Positions 10,901 through 23,050 of a DNA stretch of 64,000 bases are shown in pieces. Made by a program: the position numbers and the translations under genes. Position 1 is the first letter of the stretch, and each line of letters starts with the position of its first letter. The notes under the pieces were generated by a model that did not search any database, had not been told where the DNA came from, and saw only the letters and a list, made by a program, of their open reading frames with translations. The stretch is from Parapristionchus giblindavisi (lineage: Eukaryota; Nematoda; Chromadorea; Rhabditida; Diplogasteridae), in contig CALSFV010000392.1 of NCBI GenBank assembly GCA_943737045.1, positions 1 to 64,000 on the forward strand. Direction: 5' to 3'.

Positions 10901-13900
10901 GCTTATTGAAGAAGTGAACGAAGGACACAAAGAGAGCAGGGGGCATTTCCAGATTATTGTCCGGTATCGGAGAGAACAGAGGGGGGATTGTATGTATGTT
11001 AGCCTCGTAATGGAAATGTGCAGCATGAAATATAGATGATCTCGAGAGAAGACAAGAGTACAAGAAGTAGAAGAAGAAGGGCATCTTTCCGTCCTATCTT
11101 CATCTTCTTCTTCTTCTTGCTTTCGCTGCTTCAACCCCAATGAAGAATTGGTTTCTTCCCCTATTCCATCGCAAGATCAAAGGAATGAGGGATAAAGAGG
11201 AGAGGAAGAAAGACGCAAGTCAATAGGATAGCGGTACTGTACATTCAAGCCTATAGGATCAGTGAGGGAAAATGGGTTTAACAAACGGGGCTGCGAACAA
11301 AAGCTTATTTAGACAGATTAGGAATGATATTTTGGTAGAGGGAAGTAATAGAGGAGCAGGCCTTGTTTACGTGTTATTTCGAGAGAGAAAAAGACGACGG
11401 AGAGGCAATACAAGGGGATACTAATTCCCTCGTACACCCCCCTCGTCCACAATACTATCAGTATACTAAATCGATGGATATCTGGCTCTGGCTCTGGCTC
11501 TCAGACAATCTATTAGATATGCACACCCTCATTTCAGAGACGCATCCAATCCACAAACGCACAAAACACACACACATCACGGCATGCAACATCAATCAAC
11601 CTACCGTATACCTCACCTACTGTAATCCAATTTTTTATTACGGTAGGTATACGGTAGGAAGCATATTGATAAATTGACGTACTAGTGTATCCCACGGAGC
11701 AGTGAAGACCCGAATGGCGAGACCGGAGTATTCGTTGCCCATACCCGTTCACCTGTAGAGAATGAATGAAGTGGATGAGGGGCGGGGTTTATGGGGAGGG
11801 GGGGGGTGAATGAAGAAAGAAAGGACGGAGATTGGAGTAGATGAGGGAGATGCACGCATAATGGAGATGTTTCCAGGACGACAGAGGATGAAAATGATAC
11901 GATGAAGCAGAAGAAAGGAGAAGAAAGATGACAGGCCCTAAAATACGGAGAAGAAGAAGGAGAAGAGATAAGACCACAAGTGGGATCCCAAGAGAGAGAC
12001 TACTACTATGAGATGAGAGGAGATAGCAATGAAGGAATAGAGGAAGTTAAGTATACGTTAAGGTATACTGTAGATGAAAGTAAGACAAGGGAGGGGATAG
12101 AGAGAGATGAAGGGAGACAATGGATGTATTGAAGACTGGCAAGAGTTGATCAACGAATGTCTCTCATTGGAGGCGGAGTCGAGAGAAGGGGGAGGAGCTT
12201 ATGGAGGGATAGAAGAAGGAGCAAGGGAGAGGAAGTTAATAAGTGAATGAATATGAGAGGTTCGAGATAAGATTAATATATGAGATATTATAGAAAGTCA
12301 CAAGATGGAGTAGAACACGTGTGGTATTTTTTGCGAAGTTCAAAGAAGACACGAACGTGAAATAGAGAAGAATGTAGCCCACCTGGAACCTTCGAACAAT
12401 GTTATTTTACTCCTTCGAAATTCATTAAGCAACAAAAATATTGATCACCGTGTTCTCTTCTCAGAATAGCCATTCTTTTCCATTGTAGCCACGGCAGTTT
12501 CTATGACAAAATAAGCCGACAGCCATAATTATTGTATAGAAGTTGGGTGTTGTTTACCACAATGAAAGAGAATCGTAGTTGTTGGAGGCTCGTAAAGGGC
12601 TTTTGGAGTCGTCTATTTCTAGTAGTTGATATTTGTATTTTGTCACTCTCTCTCTCACACATCCGAATACGATCAACGACAATAACAACATGTGTGAGAA
12701 CGATCAGATGAATAGGCATAATGGAGGAGGAGGAGAATATGATGGAGGAGAGACTAGAGTAGAGACAGATCAGATGAATCTTCATAATCGAACACATCTG
12801 GTATTTGTGACTAAAATGAATGGACGAAATACGAACGGAGTGAGAAGTCCTTTTTCTTCGTTCTAATAATTGTGCAACTAGTGTGTGCATTGATCAAATG
12901 AGCAAAATCAGTGTTTCGACACGATAAAAAAGGCAGAGAGAATAAGGAGAGAAAAGTCGATAGACGATCGGAGAGGAGGACTAAATGGAAAAGGAGAACA
13001 GTCGAGTAGATCAATGGGTGCGATCGAGAGACAAAATAGCATCGTTAAGATTATAATCGTATGTATTCGAAGAAGGATCGAGTACACGATCATTTCCCTA
13101 TATGGATGATTATTATCTTTAATCTATTCGAGTAGTTAACATACCCATTCGAGATTCGGTAATACCACTACAGTAATACTGATCTTATCTTATGAAGTAA
13201 ACCAGTTAAGATTTTACGTTAATAAGGGCTATTACTGTAATGATCTTGGTAATTTTGCTCTCTTTTTGTAGAAAAGCGCTCTTTTTGCATATAACTTCCT
13301 CGTAGCTAATGATCTCTTTATGAAAAGAAGACTCGACTATTGCGCATTTCTCTACCTTCACTACTTTTTACTCTATTGAACTACATATATTCTCTCAAGT
13401 TCCCTTTTATGAGATGGAATGGAAGGGAGAGTGGGAGGGAGGTGTCAATTAGACTCACCCTCCCTCACAGAAAGTGTCACGTTTCAAGAGGTTATTAGAA
13501 TGGACCAAATCTGAAACTGTCGAAGGACACTTAATGACTGCAAGTCATTAAGTTAAGGCCTATGTAATTAAGTCCTAAGTCCATAAGGATATTTAAACAA
13601 ACCGGAAGTGATCAAAAGAGGGACAAGGGTTATTGTTATGTTTCTATCTATAGGATAGTAAAGAGGACCATCAAAGGGAGAGGGAGAGGGAGAGGGAGAG
13701 GGAGAGGGAGAGGGAGAGGGAGAGGGAGAGGGAGGCGATGAAGAAAGAAAGAAGACGATCGTGAGTTCATCGCAATACAGGAACAAAGAAGAGCAGAGAG
13801 GAGTGATTTTGGCATAATTGGGCCCTTTCCCATCCTTCCCCTATTCCTCTTCTATTCAGCCCTCACTCTCACACTGAATAACAAGTATGTATATTGGTGA

Positions 13901-14596
13901 AAGGAAGAAGAAGACAAAACAAAGTATCCGTTCTCTCCTCTCCCTCTCTCATGTGGTACGGTACTATCAAATAAGGGGGGAGGAAGATCTCAATCTATGT
14001 CCATCCCTACTCCCTCCTCTCATCCTCTTCTTCATCTTCCCACGATGTTCCTTGATTAGAGGGATGCACGCTATTCATTGTCTCACAAACCCGAAGGGCT
14101 GACTCCCACTGTTACGGTCACTATCACTGATATTATGGTGATCAAAAGTGGAGAAATGAAGAGCAAGAGAAAAAGATGAAGAGTATTATTTTATCTTCGT
14201 GAAGCTAAGCGATTCTGAAGTGAGTACAAGTGACGGGTATCACAATTCATTCACCAAAGATCAAAGTTCAAAGATCGTATTTTTAGAAAAAGTTTGAATA
14301 GGACTCCGTTTCTGTAAACAATCCGATAGTCCTATAAATATTTTCCTTGTGATCGAGCATCGACAGTTTAGTGAAGGAGATTTGAATCGAGTTAATTATA
14401 AACACCAGAGAGAAAGAGCGAGGGAGGAGGGAATTGGAGAGGGGAGAGGGGAGAAGGAGAAAGTGAGGGAGAGATAGACTGAGCGATAGTTGATGTGAAG
14501 TCATAGGATCAGGAATGAAGAAATGGAAATAGATGGCCGCTCAATACTCCAATCTATTCTATGATCGACATTACCAGTAGCCTCGTCATTGTCCAT
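7994..14596 (-). CDS. candidate five-exon gene with large repeat-filled introns
   Basis: The proposed minus-strand exons are 14596-14575 (ATG, MDNDEAT), 11752-11696 (ERVWATNTPVSPFGSS), 10152-10091 (NASLGSNGTLFIRTRRHKRS), 8400-8339 (CPNPFDAYVSFSIVEESFK) and 8219-7994. The last exon reads HTFMSAARGLWRAAWLEENM, then VPTVFREIVDVLKDAI, and ends in TAA. Reading phase is consistent throughout and acceptors are CTACAG, CTTCAG, CTGCAG and TTCAG. The 8339 donor (GTGCTA) is weak; the stronger-looking donor at 8286 would give a frame conflict. The product would be about 140 residues with a helical C-terminus, and I do not recognise it. The last exon is well supported, while linkage of the distal exons is inferred from phase alone. 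Confidence 0.42.
9302..9601. other. two overlapping opposite frames, no assigned gene
   Basis: A 99-codon minus frame and a 66-codon plus frame overlap just left of the 315-bp MITE. Neither has splice signals or familiar motifs. They are recorded as unexplained open sequence. Confidence 0.2.
9613..9927. mobile_element. 315-bp near-palindromic MITE with TAA duplication
   Basis: Terminal inverted repeats of about 39 bp start TGCACTGTTACATTTGCCTT and match the complement at 9889-9927. A second inner pair (CTCGAGTGGAAAACCCTGA near 9714 against its complement near 9823-9841) makes most of the element foldable. TAA flanks both ends (9610-9612 and 9928-9930), a typical 3-bp TWA target duplication. 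It is rich in TACGGTA/TACCGTA hexamers and carries no ORF of its own. Confidence 0.9.
10376..10500. repeat. CT/CCCC pyrimidine tract
   Basis: About 125 bp of imperfect CTTTCTCCTCCCC-type units. The pyrimidine bias continues more weakly to about 10770 and produces spurious Pro/Ser-rich frames in two phases. Confidence 0.85.
11600..11658. repeat. small perfect-stem inverted repeat
   Basis: CCTACCGTATACC... is followed after about 10 bp of T-rich spacer by GGTATACGGTAGG, giving a stem of about 22 bp. It is probably the remnant of a MITE using the same TACCGTA vocabulary as the 9613 element. Confidence 0.75.
11760..13660. other. intronic or intergenic, no supported exon
   Basis: Purine-rich to about 12250 with a poly-G run at about 11799-11808, then AT-rich. 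Several 60-130 codon minus frames follow the CT-rich complement and look like artefacts. If the 7994-14596 gene model is right, this is intron. Confidence 0.4.
13673..13733. repeat. (GGGAGA)10 perfect hexamer array
   Basis: About ten uninterrupted GGGAGA units, the purest hexamer array in the window. The two overlapping minus-strand frames here encode only (SP)n and (PL)n and are not genes. Confidence 0.97.
14400..14475. repeat. GA-rich tract
   Basis: Imperfect GAGAGGGAG units. A similar tract lies at 14840-14905. Confidence 0.8.
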
Positions 14597-14839
14597 CTTT
14601 CATTTCTATCAACCATAGATTACAGAAGAGTCCTTAAGCTTGAATGAACTGTGAAGTGTTCATTAGTGGCTATTCATTAAAAAACGAAGAACATGCTTCT
14701 CGAAGCAGAATATTATAGTACGAAAATATGCAACAAAGCACTTTGTGCTCAGAGATGAGGGTCGAATAGAGGGAAGAGAGGGAGAGATGATGTTGCGACA
14801 GGGCAAATTGAATTAGAAGACGGAATGCTCTTGAAGGAA

Positions 14840-14905
14840 GTGAGAGGCGAGAAGGAGAGGGAGAGGAGGGAGAGGGAGAGGGGAGGGGAGAGAAGGAGAA
14901 GTAGA
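14840..14905. repeat. GA-rich tract
   Basis: GAGAGGGAGAGG-type purine run. The minus-strand frame across it is Ser/Pro repeat and not a gene. Confidence 0.8.
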
Positions 14906-15168
14906 AGGGGGAAGAGTATCTATCATTCACGCATCATCGTACCTCAGAGTGAATCAGAGACTCATGCCATTACATGATCTCTCGAGTGAGAATGATGGAA
15001 CAGAGAATGAGAAGCAGATGTAGTCGAGTTCAATTAGAATGAGGAAGAGGAGAGAAGGTATAAGAAGATGAAGTGGAGACTAATCTCTTTTATCTTTCAA
15101 CACGAAGAATCGCTTTACGTGGTGCTCAGATTGTAGCAGTTTACGTGGATTATCACGGAGATATTTAC

Positions 15169-15470
15169 GACATTAAATAATACTATGAAAATGAGAATGC
15201 GTAATTATCTATGCCAACAACTTTTTTTCATCTGCTAAAAACTAAACTAGATTCGAAGCAAATCTGCTTCTGGTATTAATCAGATCAAAAATCACCTAAG
15301 GTAAGCACCGCAAGACATAGACATTAAATAATACTATGAAAATGAGAATGCGTAATTATCTATGCCAACAACTTTTTTTCATCTGCTAAAAACTAAACTA
15401 GATTCGAAGCAAATCTGCTTCTGGTATTAATCAGATCAAAAATCACCTAAGGTAAGCACCGCAAGACATA
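15169..15470. repeat. perfect 151-bp tandem duplication
   Basis: The block 15169-15319 is repeated at 15320-15470, and I find no difference between the copies. The unit begins GACATTAAATAATACTATG and ends GCACCGCAAGACATA. Identity at this length implies a very recent duplication or an assembly artefact. The unit has no ORF. Confidence 0.93.
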
Positions 15471-15687
15471 GTATTATATGTGTTGCCCAATTCTCTAATT
15501 CATAAAAGGGAAAGAAAATCGTAGGAACGATCTGGGGATACTGTTGAATTCTCTTCTAGAATAGATTACTGTCATCATCACTACCCTACTTCATTTATTG
15601 ATTTAATGTCGTTCAACATCGTCTATCATCGAAATAGGAGAGTGAAGGGGCGGATGACGAGTCCAAATTAGAAAAGGACCTTTAATG

Positions 15688-15702
15688 AGGGGGGGGGGGG
15701 GG
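15688..15702. repeat. poly-G run
   Basis: Uninterrupted run of about 14 G. Comparable runs occur near 5509 (C), 11799 (G), 19411 (G), 27055, 27163 and 27816 (C). Confidence 0.9.
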
Positions 15703-15804
15703 ATAGAAATGAGTTGATCCTATGAGATCCTCTCACATTTCCCTCTCCTTTCTCATTTCCTTCAAAGTTGACGTCAATTGAATGAATGAAACGGACAGAT
15801 TGAA

Positions 15805-15975
15805 GAGGTTGAAGAAGAGGAGGAGAAGTGGAGGGGGAGAGGGAGATGAAGAGGGAGAGAGGAGGGGAGAGAGGGAGAGGGAGAGGAAGAGGGAGGGAGG
15901 AGGGGAGAGAGGGAGAGGAAGAGGAAGAGGGAGAGAGGAGGGGAGAGAGGGAGAGGGAGAGGGAGAGGGGAGATG
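15805..15975. repeat. long GA/GGGAGA tract
   Basis: About 170 bp of GGAGAG, GGGAGA and GAAGAG units. Long frames on both strands here (64 and 168 codons) are only translated repeat. Confidence 0.95.
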
Positions 15976-16159
15976 AAGAGTAAGGAAGGTGAAGACAGAG
16001 AGAAGGCTCTGCTTAACGATCCATTCATCTTCTTAAGGTTCTTTCTCTCTCTATCGAATAGTAAATGAAAGAATAGAAGGATACTACTCTTTCTATCGTT
16101 TCTAATTGAGATGGATGCACAAGAAGTGAAAAGTTGGTTCGATTCCAAATGGAAGTATG

Positions 16160-16245
16160 GATCGGAGATGAGAGGGGAGAGGGAGAGGGGATGGTAGAGA
16201 GAGAGAGAGAGGAGAGAGAGAGAGAAGGGAGGAGGAGGGGGAGAG
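16160..16245. repeat. GA-rich tract
   Basis: Contains a (GA)n core near 16196-16222. Further GATAGA/GAGAGA units continue at about 16390-16500. Confidence 0.85.
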
Positions 16246-16582
16246 AACAGAGATGGGAAAGTGCAAAAAAGAAAGAGCACTGCTGTTTTGTGTTGAAACT
16301 ACACTGACTCAAGACAGAGGAAAGCGAAACGGCCGAGAAAAAAGGCTCCAAGGTAAGGTTCAAACTATAGAGCAGAGGATACATGATTGAGGGGATCACG
16401 AGAGAGATAGGGAGAATGGGGAGAGAGATAGAGATAGAGAGAAAGATAGAGGGAGAGATAGAAAATGGGGAAGAGACAGAGAATGGGTAAGAGAGTGTAG
16501 AATGAGAGTTCGAAGAGATTATCGGAGATAGAGCTGTCTAAAGGTTAATCCATTGAATATCCTTATAGAACCGTATCAGATA

Positions 16583-18495
16583 CTCTGGTTTTTTTCTCCC
16601 AGTGGGGCCCCAGCAAAAGTGGGCGTGGTTTTGCTCCCCCACTGGTTTCCCAGGACAAGAGAGTGCTCTAAAGATGACAGATTGGGCGCATTTCTCCCCA
16701 CTGGTCCCCCAGTAAATCTCCCACTGGTCCCCCAGACAAAACCATGCGACCACGAGTATGAAACTGCGCGCTCGTCATACATTTGACAAAGTGTGTTATT
16801 CATTGGACGCGCTGCGGCTCTTGGCATGAGCGTTGCGTTCGGCGTCTTTTAAATTTTTTTCTTATTTATATGTTTTATTTTACCAATTCTATGAAATAAG
16901 TATAATTTCATTTAAGTTCAATAGGGCAATATGCCGACGCGTAGTAAAGATCAACGGATGATGAACCGGAGAAAGGTATATTTTTCTATTTAACTATTCC
17001 TCAAGTTAATTTTATTTGTTGATAAAAGTATGAAAAACCTGAAAAGAACAGTCTTCATACATCATCATTCATGTCAACTTATTACTCTCTTTCAACTTAT
17101 TACGTTTAGCCTGAAGATTTTAAATTTTGGATATTTTTTTTGAGTTGGAACAACACTTGGAGGACTGAATATTCACATATATTTCGCCAATGGGTTTGCA
17201 TGGTCACTTATTTACTGAATTGTTTTATAGAAATATTAACTACTTTGTAGCTTTCCAAAGTTCTGCGTATCTTACTCGATAATGCAATGCTAGCTAATTA
17301 ATTCTAATTTCAGCAAGTCCAGCGTTAACTTTTTCGCTTCATGGGCATCGTGCAGCCAGCCAACTGAATATTGTGAGTTCTTCCACTTGTTCATTTACGA
17401 TCCTAGTTATTTTGCTACCGATTAAATTGCATGCTAAGAAAAATAAAATTGCTCATGAGCATTCGTTTCCTTGACCTCTAACGAATGGTATTCCACTCAT
17501 AGATCCATTCATACCTTCTGGCAGCTCTACTCCGATTGAGTGCTCTTGCAACGAGTGAAAAAAAGAATACGCGTTTTTCTAAGCCATGTGTGGACGAAAA
17601 TCGATAACTGATGTATCATTGAAATCAGCTTAACAAAGTCTTTGAAATCACAATGCACAATTCGTATAGGATTATTAATAGTCAGGTTAAATAGATTGAA
17701 ACGGATGACGAATTGGAAGATTGTTATTAAAAAAATCAATACTTTTCAGTTTGTATGGAAAGAGCAAGATGTGAGGGAGTCGTCAAGTTTATGACTTAGA
17801 AGAATGTTCAGCATAATTCATTCAACGGATCAATGAATCAGAAGGATATTAAGAAGATGACCAGCTAACACAGCGTTCTCATGACTTTCAAAGCAAGAAC
17901 GACCGCTCAACATACAAACTCTCTCGAATACAATGGTCTCTCCTTTGTCTTGCTTTGGAAGAAAAATGGCTTGGACCAGAATACTGTGCTAAGAGGATTA
18001 ATTGATCTTTGATCACTAGTTTATGTCCTTTGATCTCTTTCTATGCTACAACAGTATCATTTTTTAATGTTATGTAATGATTAACGATTGTTATATGCCC
18101 CTCCTCTAATCTTTCAATATATTCAGACCGACAAAACGAACAAACTTTTGGTCCCCTAGTATCTTTGAGATTTCATATTTACAAGCTCTAGATTATTATG
18201 TAATGTAATAGTTACTTTGTTGAGTTAGTTATGCTATTTTATTATTGTTAATTAATTCGAATGTATTCGTATCTTCCATACTTGGATAAACAGTCATTTC
18301 ACTATAACCCTCTTCTCTACAATATCACAGTGCAAGACCACGCCCACTCCCCCACTGGGGCACTAAATTTTCTCCCACTGGTCCCCCAGTGCCTCTCCCC
18401 TTCTCAGTGGTCCCCCAGTAAATCTCCCACTGGTCCCCTAGCTCCATCCCCACTGGGAAATCTACTGGGGGACCAGTGGGAAATAAAAACCAGAG
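16583..18495. mobile_element. 1.9-kb TIR DNA transposon with TA duplication
   Basis: The ends are inverted (CTCTGGTTTTT... and ...AAAAACCAGAG) and are flanked by TA on each side (16581-16582 and 18496-18497). Just inside each end lie clusters of a CCCACTGGTCCCCCAGTAAA subrepeat in both orientations, at 16597-16735 and 18345-18482. The middle is AT-rich, with a few exon-like scraps (16931-16976 MPTRSKDQRMMNRRK; 17313-17372 SPALTFSLHGHRAASQLNI) but no recognisable transposase. It is probably non-autonomous. The TA duplication fits Tc1/mariner-like elements, but the superfamily is not proven. Confidence 0.85.
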
Positions 18496-18956
18496 TATTA
18501 GCGTTTCTCCAGTGCATATAGGAGATATAACGATATGAATACATTCTCTATAGAGAGTGTAAACATCCAGGGATTAGACTTTTGACAAATTATCCTGTCT
18601 CGTCCATAAATATGAAGATGAATGCACGTTATTCATGACAATCTCTTAAAAGATTTATTAATGTATACCTTCCAACCTTTCGTTTTTAAATATTATTGCT
18701 GATTTAGGACTGACCAAGGCCTGATGTTTTCATATGTTCATTCGACGTGAATAAACCAATTCGAATTATTCCTCAAAATCAATGTCTTTCTCTGTGTAAT
18801 TGCGAGAAACGTCCTGATGTATTTGGCAACATTATTGTTTAGAAGTGAGAGTTATACAGACCTATGAGAGAGACAGAAATGGAAAAAAAGAGAATAAGAG
18901 GCAGAGAGATATCCAAGTAGTACTACTACCATCATTGATGCCTATGTGTGAGAAGA

Positions 18957-19062
18957 GACTGGGGGAGAGGAAGAGGTAGAGGGAGGGAGAGGGGAGGGGA
19001 GGGAGAGGGAGAGGAGGGAGAAGGAGAGGGAGGAGAGGGAGAGGAGGGAGAGGGAGGCAGTG
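18957..19062. repeat. GGGAGAGG tract
   Basis: About 105 bp of GGGAGAGGAGGGAGA-type purine units. Confidence 0.93.
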
Positions 19063-20005
19063 AGGCAGTTAAAGGGGCGAAGGACGCACACTTTCCATTC
19101 ACTCAAGAAATCTACTGGAGATCTAGAGATTACAGACAGATGATAGGAGAGAATGAAGGAAGAGGGAACTGAAGGAACGGAGAGATTAAGTAAGATGAGG
19201 TTATATAGGGACTGAAATAACGGACGAATGATAGAATCTTGCCAATATAGAATAGTGTCTTAATGGCAAATGAAGAACAAAAAGCAAAAGTCAACGGAGG
19301 TATCCAGTTAGTGGACACCCCATCGAGAAACGCCCATACATACTGACACACACGCTTCAATCTATATATAAAGAGGACGGTCGTTTTTCTTCCTATAGTA
19401 TCTACCCCGCGGGGGGGGGGGGGGTAGGAAAAGTGAATTGGATGAAGTGTTGATACTAGGAATCGGAAGGGGAGTGGATAGAGAAGAAGTAGAGGGTGAA
19501 TAAACGTGGACGAAGAGTAGCTCTATGACTGTAAGAGTATTCGTGTGTACATTGATCATATATCAATTCCCTCCCGGGAGGTCCTTCACTCAATTCAATT
19601 CTATCTTCTCCACTACGATTAAAACATATTGGTTATTGTTGTGGTGGTCGTATTGAAAGAGGAGATCTGTGGAGGAAAAAGAAGAAAGGCAATCATATTT
19701 GGGAGAGGATAGAAGAATGAATGAATGGATCTCTCTCCTCTCTCCTCTATCCGACCATTCCCCTCACTGATATCACATTACTAAAGGCGGTATTGATCAA
19801 AGTAGATACGATAGGAGGAAAAACGACCGTCCTCTTCATCATCATCCACTAACATTCATTATGTAAGAGTAAATATGAATGATGAGTGAGCGATCATAAA
19901 GAATGACATGTTGTTTGGAACCAACAAACGTCGTGAGTCGGGAAAGATGAAGAGATCTCGGTCAGATTGTCGACCATGGTTGAATAATATATTTATACAT
20001 TTTTA

Positions 20006-20525
20006 CCGTCCCTTTCATATCTATCAATCATGAGATCATCCAGTGCGGACTGAGGCATAGACGTAGCGGCCGAACCTCCATAGGGCACATTATTAGCTAA
20101 CTTATGTATTTAAATATCTATATTTAAAATGCATGCATACTTTTACTTGTAAATCTACTATTAACTTAATAATGACTACTGTAATCGTGATTTGTTTCTT
20201 TCCGGCACTACTTGGATACGGTAGTTGAGAGGAGAGAAATGGACGATGGGAACTGTGATTAGAGTGAAGAAAGAAAGAAAGAAGAATGTGATTCGATCTG
20301 GATGAGCAAAATGAGAGGGAAGAGAAGGTGATAGAGGAACGAATGAATGGTGATGGGGGATAGATGGGAGGGAGGGGGAGGAGGGGGAGAGACGCAGAGA
20401 GAGACGGAGCGAGGGAGAGGGGAGAGAAAGAATGAATATATGTTCATTCTTCTCCTCGTACCTGACCCCTTTTTCGTCTGTGTACGATTGCCATTGACTG
20501 TCTTGAAGGGACAATGATGAAGCTA
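20006..20525 (-). CDS. two possible exons of an unidentified gene
   Basis: A minus exon at 20525-20460 follows a TATGTAG acceptor, reads SSLSLQDSQWQSYTDEKGVR and ends at GTACGAG. A second block at about 20097-20006 reads VPYGGSAATSMPQSALDDLM and ends at GTAAAAATG. Both are hydrophilic and unlike translated repeat, but I could not join them in phase. A GTTAGCTAATAATGT sequence at the 5' edge of the second block is shared with 7860-7875. No family is recognised. Confidence 0.28.
20340..20430. repeat. GA/GGGAGG tract
   Basis: Purine run of GGGAGGAGG and GAGAGA units. Confidence 0.85.
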
Positions 20526-21244
20526 CATAGTACATACCATAATGAGAAAGTATGAATGATAATTCGAGATAAAGAAGAAAGTGTTACATAGGATACCGTG
20601 TCAAGGGGATTAACGTCCGAAGTCTACCGATAAAGAGAGAAAGAGAAGCCCCTTGTGATCAACAACAGAGAGTGAGCAAAAACCAATCACATTTGGGTAT
20701 TCGGAGGCAATCCTAGAAAAAAATGGCCCGGCTTAGTCCTTCTCTTCCTTTTACGACATTTCATTCGCCGGACAATGACAAGAGAAGAGAGTAAGAGACC
20801 AGAAAGTCTTTTCCACTCAATCCATAAAAGAATTAGCGATCGGTGTAAGTGATCTTGATTGATCCAAATTAGGACCTGACCATTATGGATTGAATGAAGA
20901 GATAAGAAGATAGAGAAAGGTGGCAATGGTCTTGTATGAGAGAGAGAAAGGAAACTGAAAAGTGGACGGATGCGCCTAATTATCGACTGTTGATGTGCAC
21001 TTGGACTGTCAATCAACACAGTCCACCTTTCTCTCCTCTCTCCTCCCTTCCATCCCTCTACCTCCTCCCCTGTCTCTCTCCTCCTATCCCTCTGTCACTA
21101 CCCCATCACCTTCCTACTGTCCTTCTATCTTTTCGCTCTAAATCTTGGAAGGTTCGTAAACTCCGAGGACACAAATAAATTGCATACAATGACTTGATAG
21201 AGTGTAAAGACCAATAAGGAGATCTCGATTTCTGATGATTGGGG

Positions 21245-21315
21245 GCAGTAGGAGAGGAGTGAGTAGAGAGGGGAGAGAGGGGGAAGGGAAAGGGAGAGGG
21301 AGGAGAGGGTGGTAG
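21245..21315. repeat. GA-rich tract
   Basis: GGAGAGAGGGGGAAGGGAAAG-type purine run. The overlapping minus-strand frames of 110-130 codons are pyrimidine artefacts. Confidence 0.8.
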
Positions 21316-21724
21316 AGAGACCGGAAAGTGTCCCACCTGCAGCAGATGATAAAGGAGAGGGAGTGAAAGACAAGAATAAGAACCCGAGAGAGAGAGACAG
21401 ATGTGGCCTTCGAGAAGAGAAGAAAGAAGAGTAACAAACATTCATTACTGATTCGTCTGTGTGTTTGATTCTCCAAAAAGATGGGTCATGGAATTTTTTA
21501 TTGATTCCAAAATTCAAATTGAAATTAAATTCAGGTTAAGTTTTACTTCCGGAAGAGTCTCATATCGGTGGCGTTTGTTTGATGTGATAGACTATCAATA
21601 AAATGGATAGATTCCTTCACACCTTTACTCTTCTTCTTCTTCTTCGTTCTTATTCTTCTCTACCTTAGACAAACTTCCTACAGTAATCAGAGGCGATGAG
21701 CCCAAACAAAAGAGTGTGTGATTG

Positions 21725-21840
21725 AGTAGCCTCTCCCCTTCTTCGCTCCTCTCCTCTCCTCCCTCTCTTCTCCTCCCTCCTCTCTCTCTCTATCTCTCTC
21801 TCTCTCTCTCCTCCCCTCCCCTCCCCCTCCTCCTCCCCCC
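21725..21840. repeat. CT microsatellite
   Basis: (CT)n, CTCC and CCCCT units, opposite in strand sense to the preceding GA tract. Confidence 0.93.
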
Positions 21841-22027
21841 AACTTCTTATCTCTCGACCCTCTTCAGAAGCTGCCAACAATGACCTGTAAAGACACAAAG
21901 AGGGACTGTTCATTCTTTTCTCTTCATTATAGTTCCGTCGGAATTAATCAAAGAAAGGGAAGGGCCAAGTCGAGGTTAGTTATTGTTATACAGTGGATGG
22001 ACCCAGGATTACCCTTTCTACCCAGCC

Positions 22028-22090
22028 AATCCCATTCTCTCCCTCTCCCTCTCGCCCTCCCTCTCTCCCTATATCTCTCCCTCTGCCTCT
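22028..22090. repeat. CTCCCT tract
   Basis: Short pyrimidine tract of CTCCCT hexamers, the complement of the GGGAGA unit. Confidence 0.85.
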
Positions 22091-22094
22091 ATTT

Positions 22095-23050
22095 CGTACT
22101 AATTGCTGCATGGGTATGGGAGGTAATTGAACGATAATCCTCATCCGTGAAGAGATACAAGAGGAAGAGAACAGAATGGAATCAGTGGACCATTCCATAA
22201 CTTGATCAAGAGATCAATAAACATACGAAGAGAATATGAGAGTCAATTATGAAGTGTCATTGAAATTTAATCGATTTATTAGTATGAATTGACTACGATC
22301 TATGATAAACGGCCCTTGTTCAGTCTTTTTTCCAATTTATATAGACCAACAGTGACACCATAGTTTTGATGAAGTTATGCTAACGGTAGTTTCGAAACGT
22401 TATTTGAAAGTAAGGTAATAGGAATTATGTCCACGTATTTACCACTTAATTATTCGTTATTCTTGAGTAGATATTGTATTCATAACACTCACATGTTCAA
22501 TTGTAGTTGGGGATAATTAATGTCGCCGATCTATTTCTCTTATTATTTATCGCAAAAGAAGGGAAATATGGAAAGTACGAGCAGTAACAGTTATATATGA
22601 CTTTGTTTGCCTCGATTTCATTTGTATCACGACATAACGACCTCACTTTTATGGTGATTAGGCATCTTTCGAAAGTAAAGTGCAGAAAGAACGAGCTAGT
22701 CTTATTCTATACGTGAAATAATCGCCATTTTTTTATAATTTACAAAACGTGCCAACCAAAAATAGATTATTTCAAAATGTTCTATTTACATATCTGTTAA
22801 TACTAATGACTGTTTTCGCTCAGCCACAGATTATTTTATCCGTATATTAACATATTCGTATTTTCTCGGAAACAGTGTTATTTATATTATAAATATAAAC
22901 AATAATGAAAAAAAATTGTTGCCCAATCACTGCTAATGAAAAAAATAACAGAAAAAAAACTAACAGAGTTGTCAAACGACGGCGTAAGACATCAAAGATA
23001 AAAGATCAAATTTCGTGCCCATAGGCATAAGTTCGTTCACAAATCAATCA
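22095..23050. other. AT-rich stretch, nothing supported
   Basis: No exon chain, inverted repeat or RNA gene was seen. An AAAGATC-type motif lies near 22993-23010. Confidence 0.45.

Noticed and set aside
11534..11752. 72-codon minus frame MNGYGQRILRSRHSG...
   Set aside because: The alternative frame starting at the same acceptor (ERVWATNTPVSPFGSS) fits neighbouring exon phases better, and this frame runs into the hairpin repeat.
15774..16280. 168-codon and other long frames across GA/CT tracts (also 10323-10709, 26953-27447, 23905-24216)
   Set aside because: They encode only Ser/Pro/Leu or Arg/Glu/Gly repeats dictated by the microsatellite, are open in several frames at once, and lack splice context.
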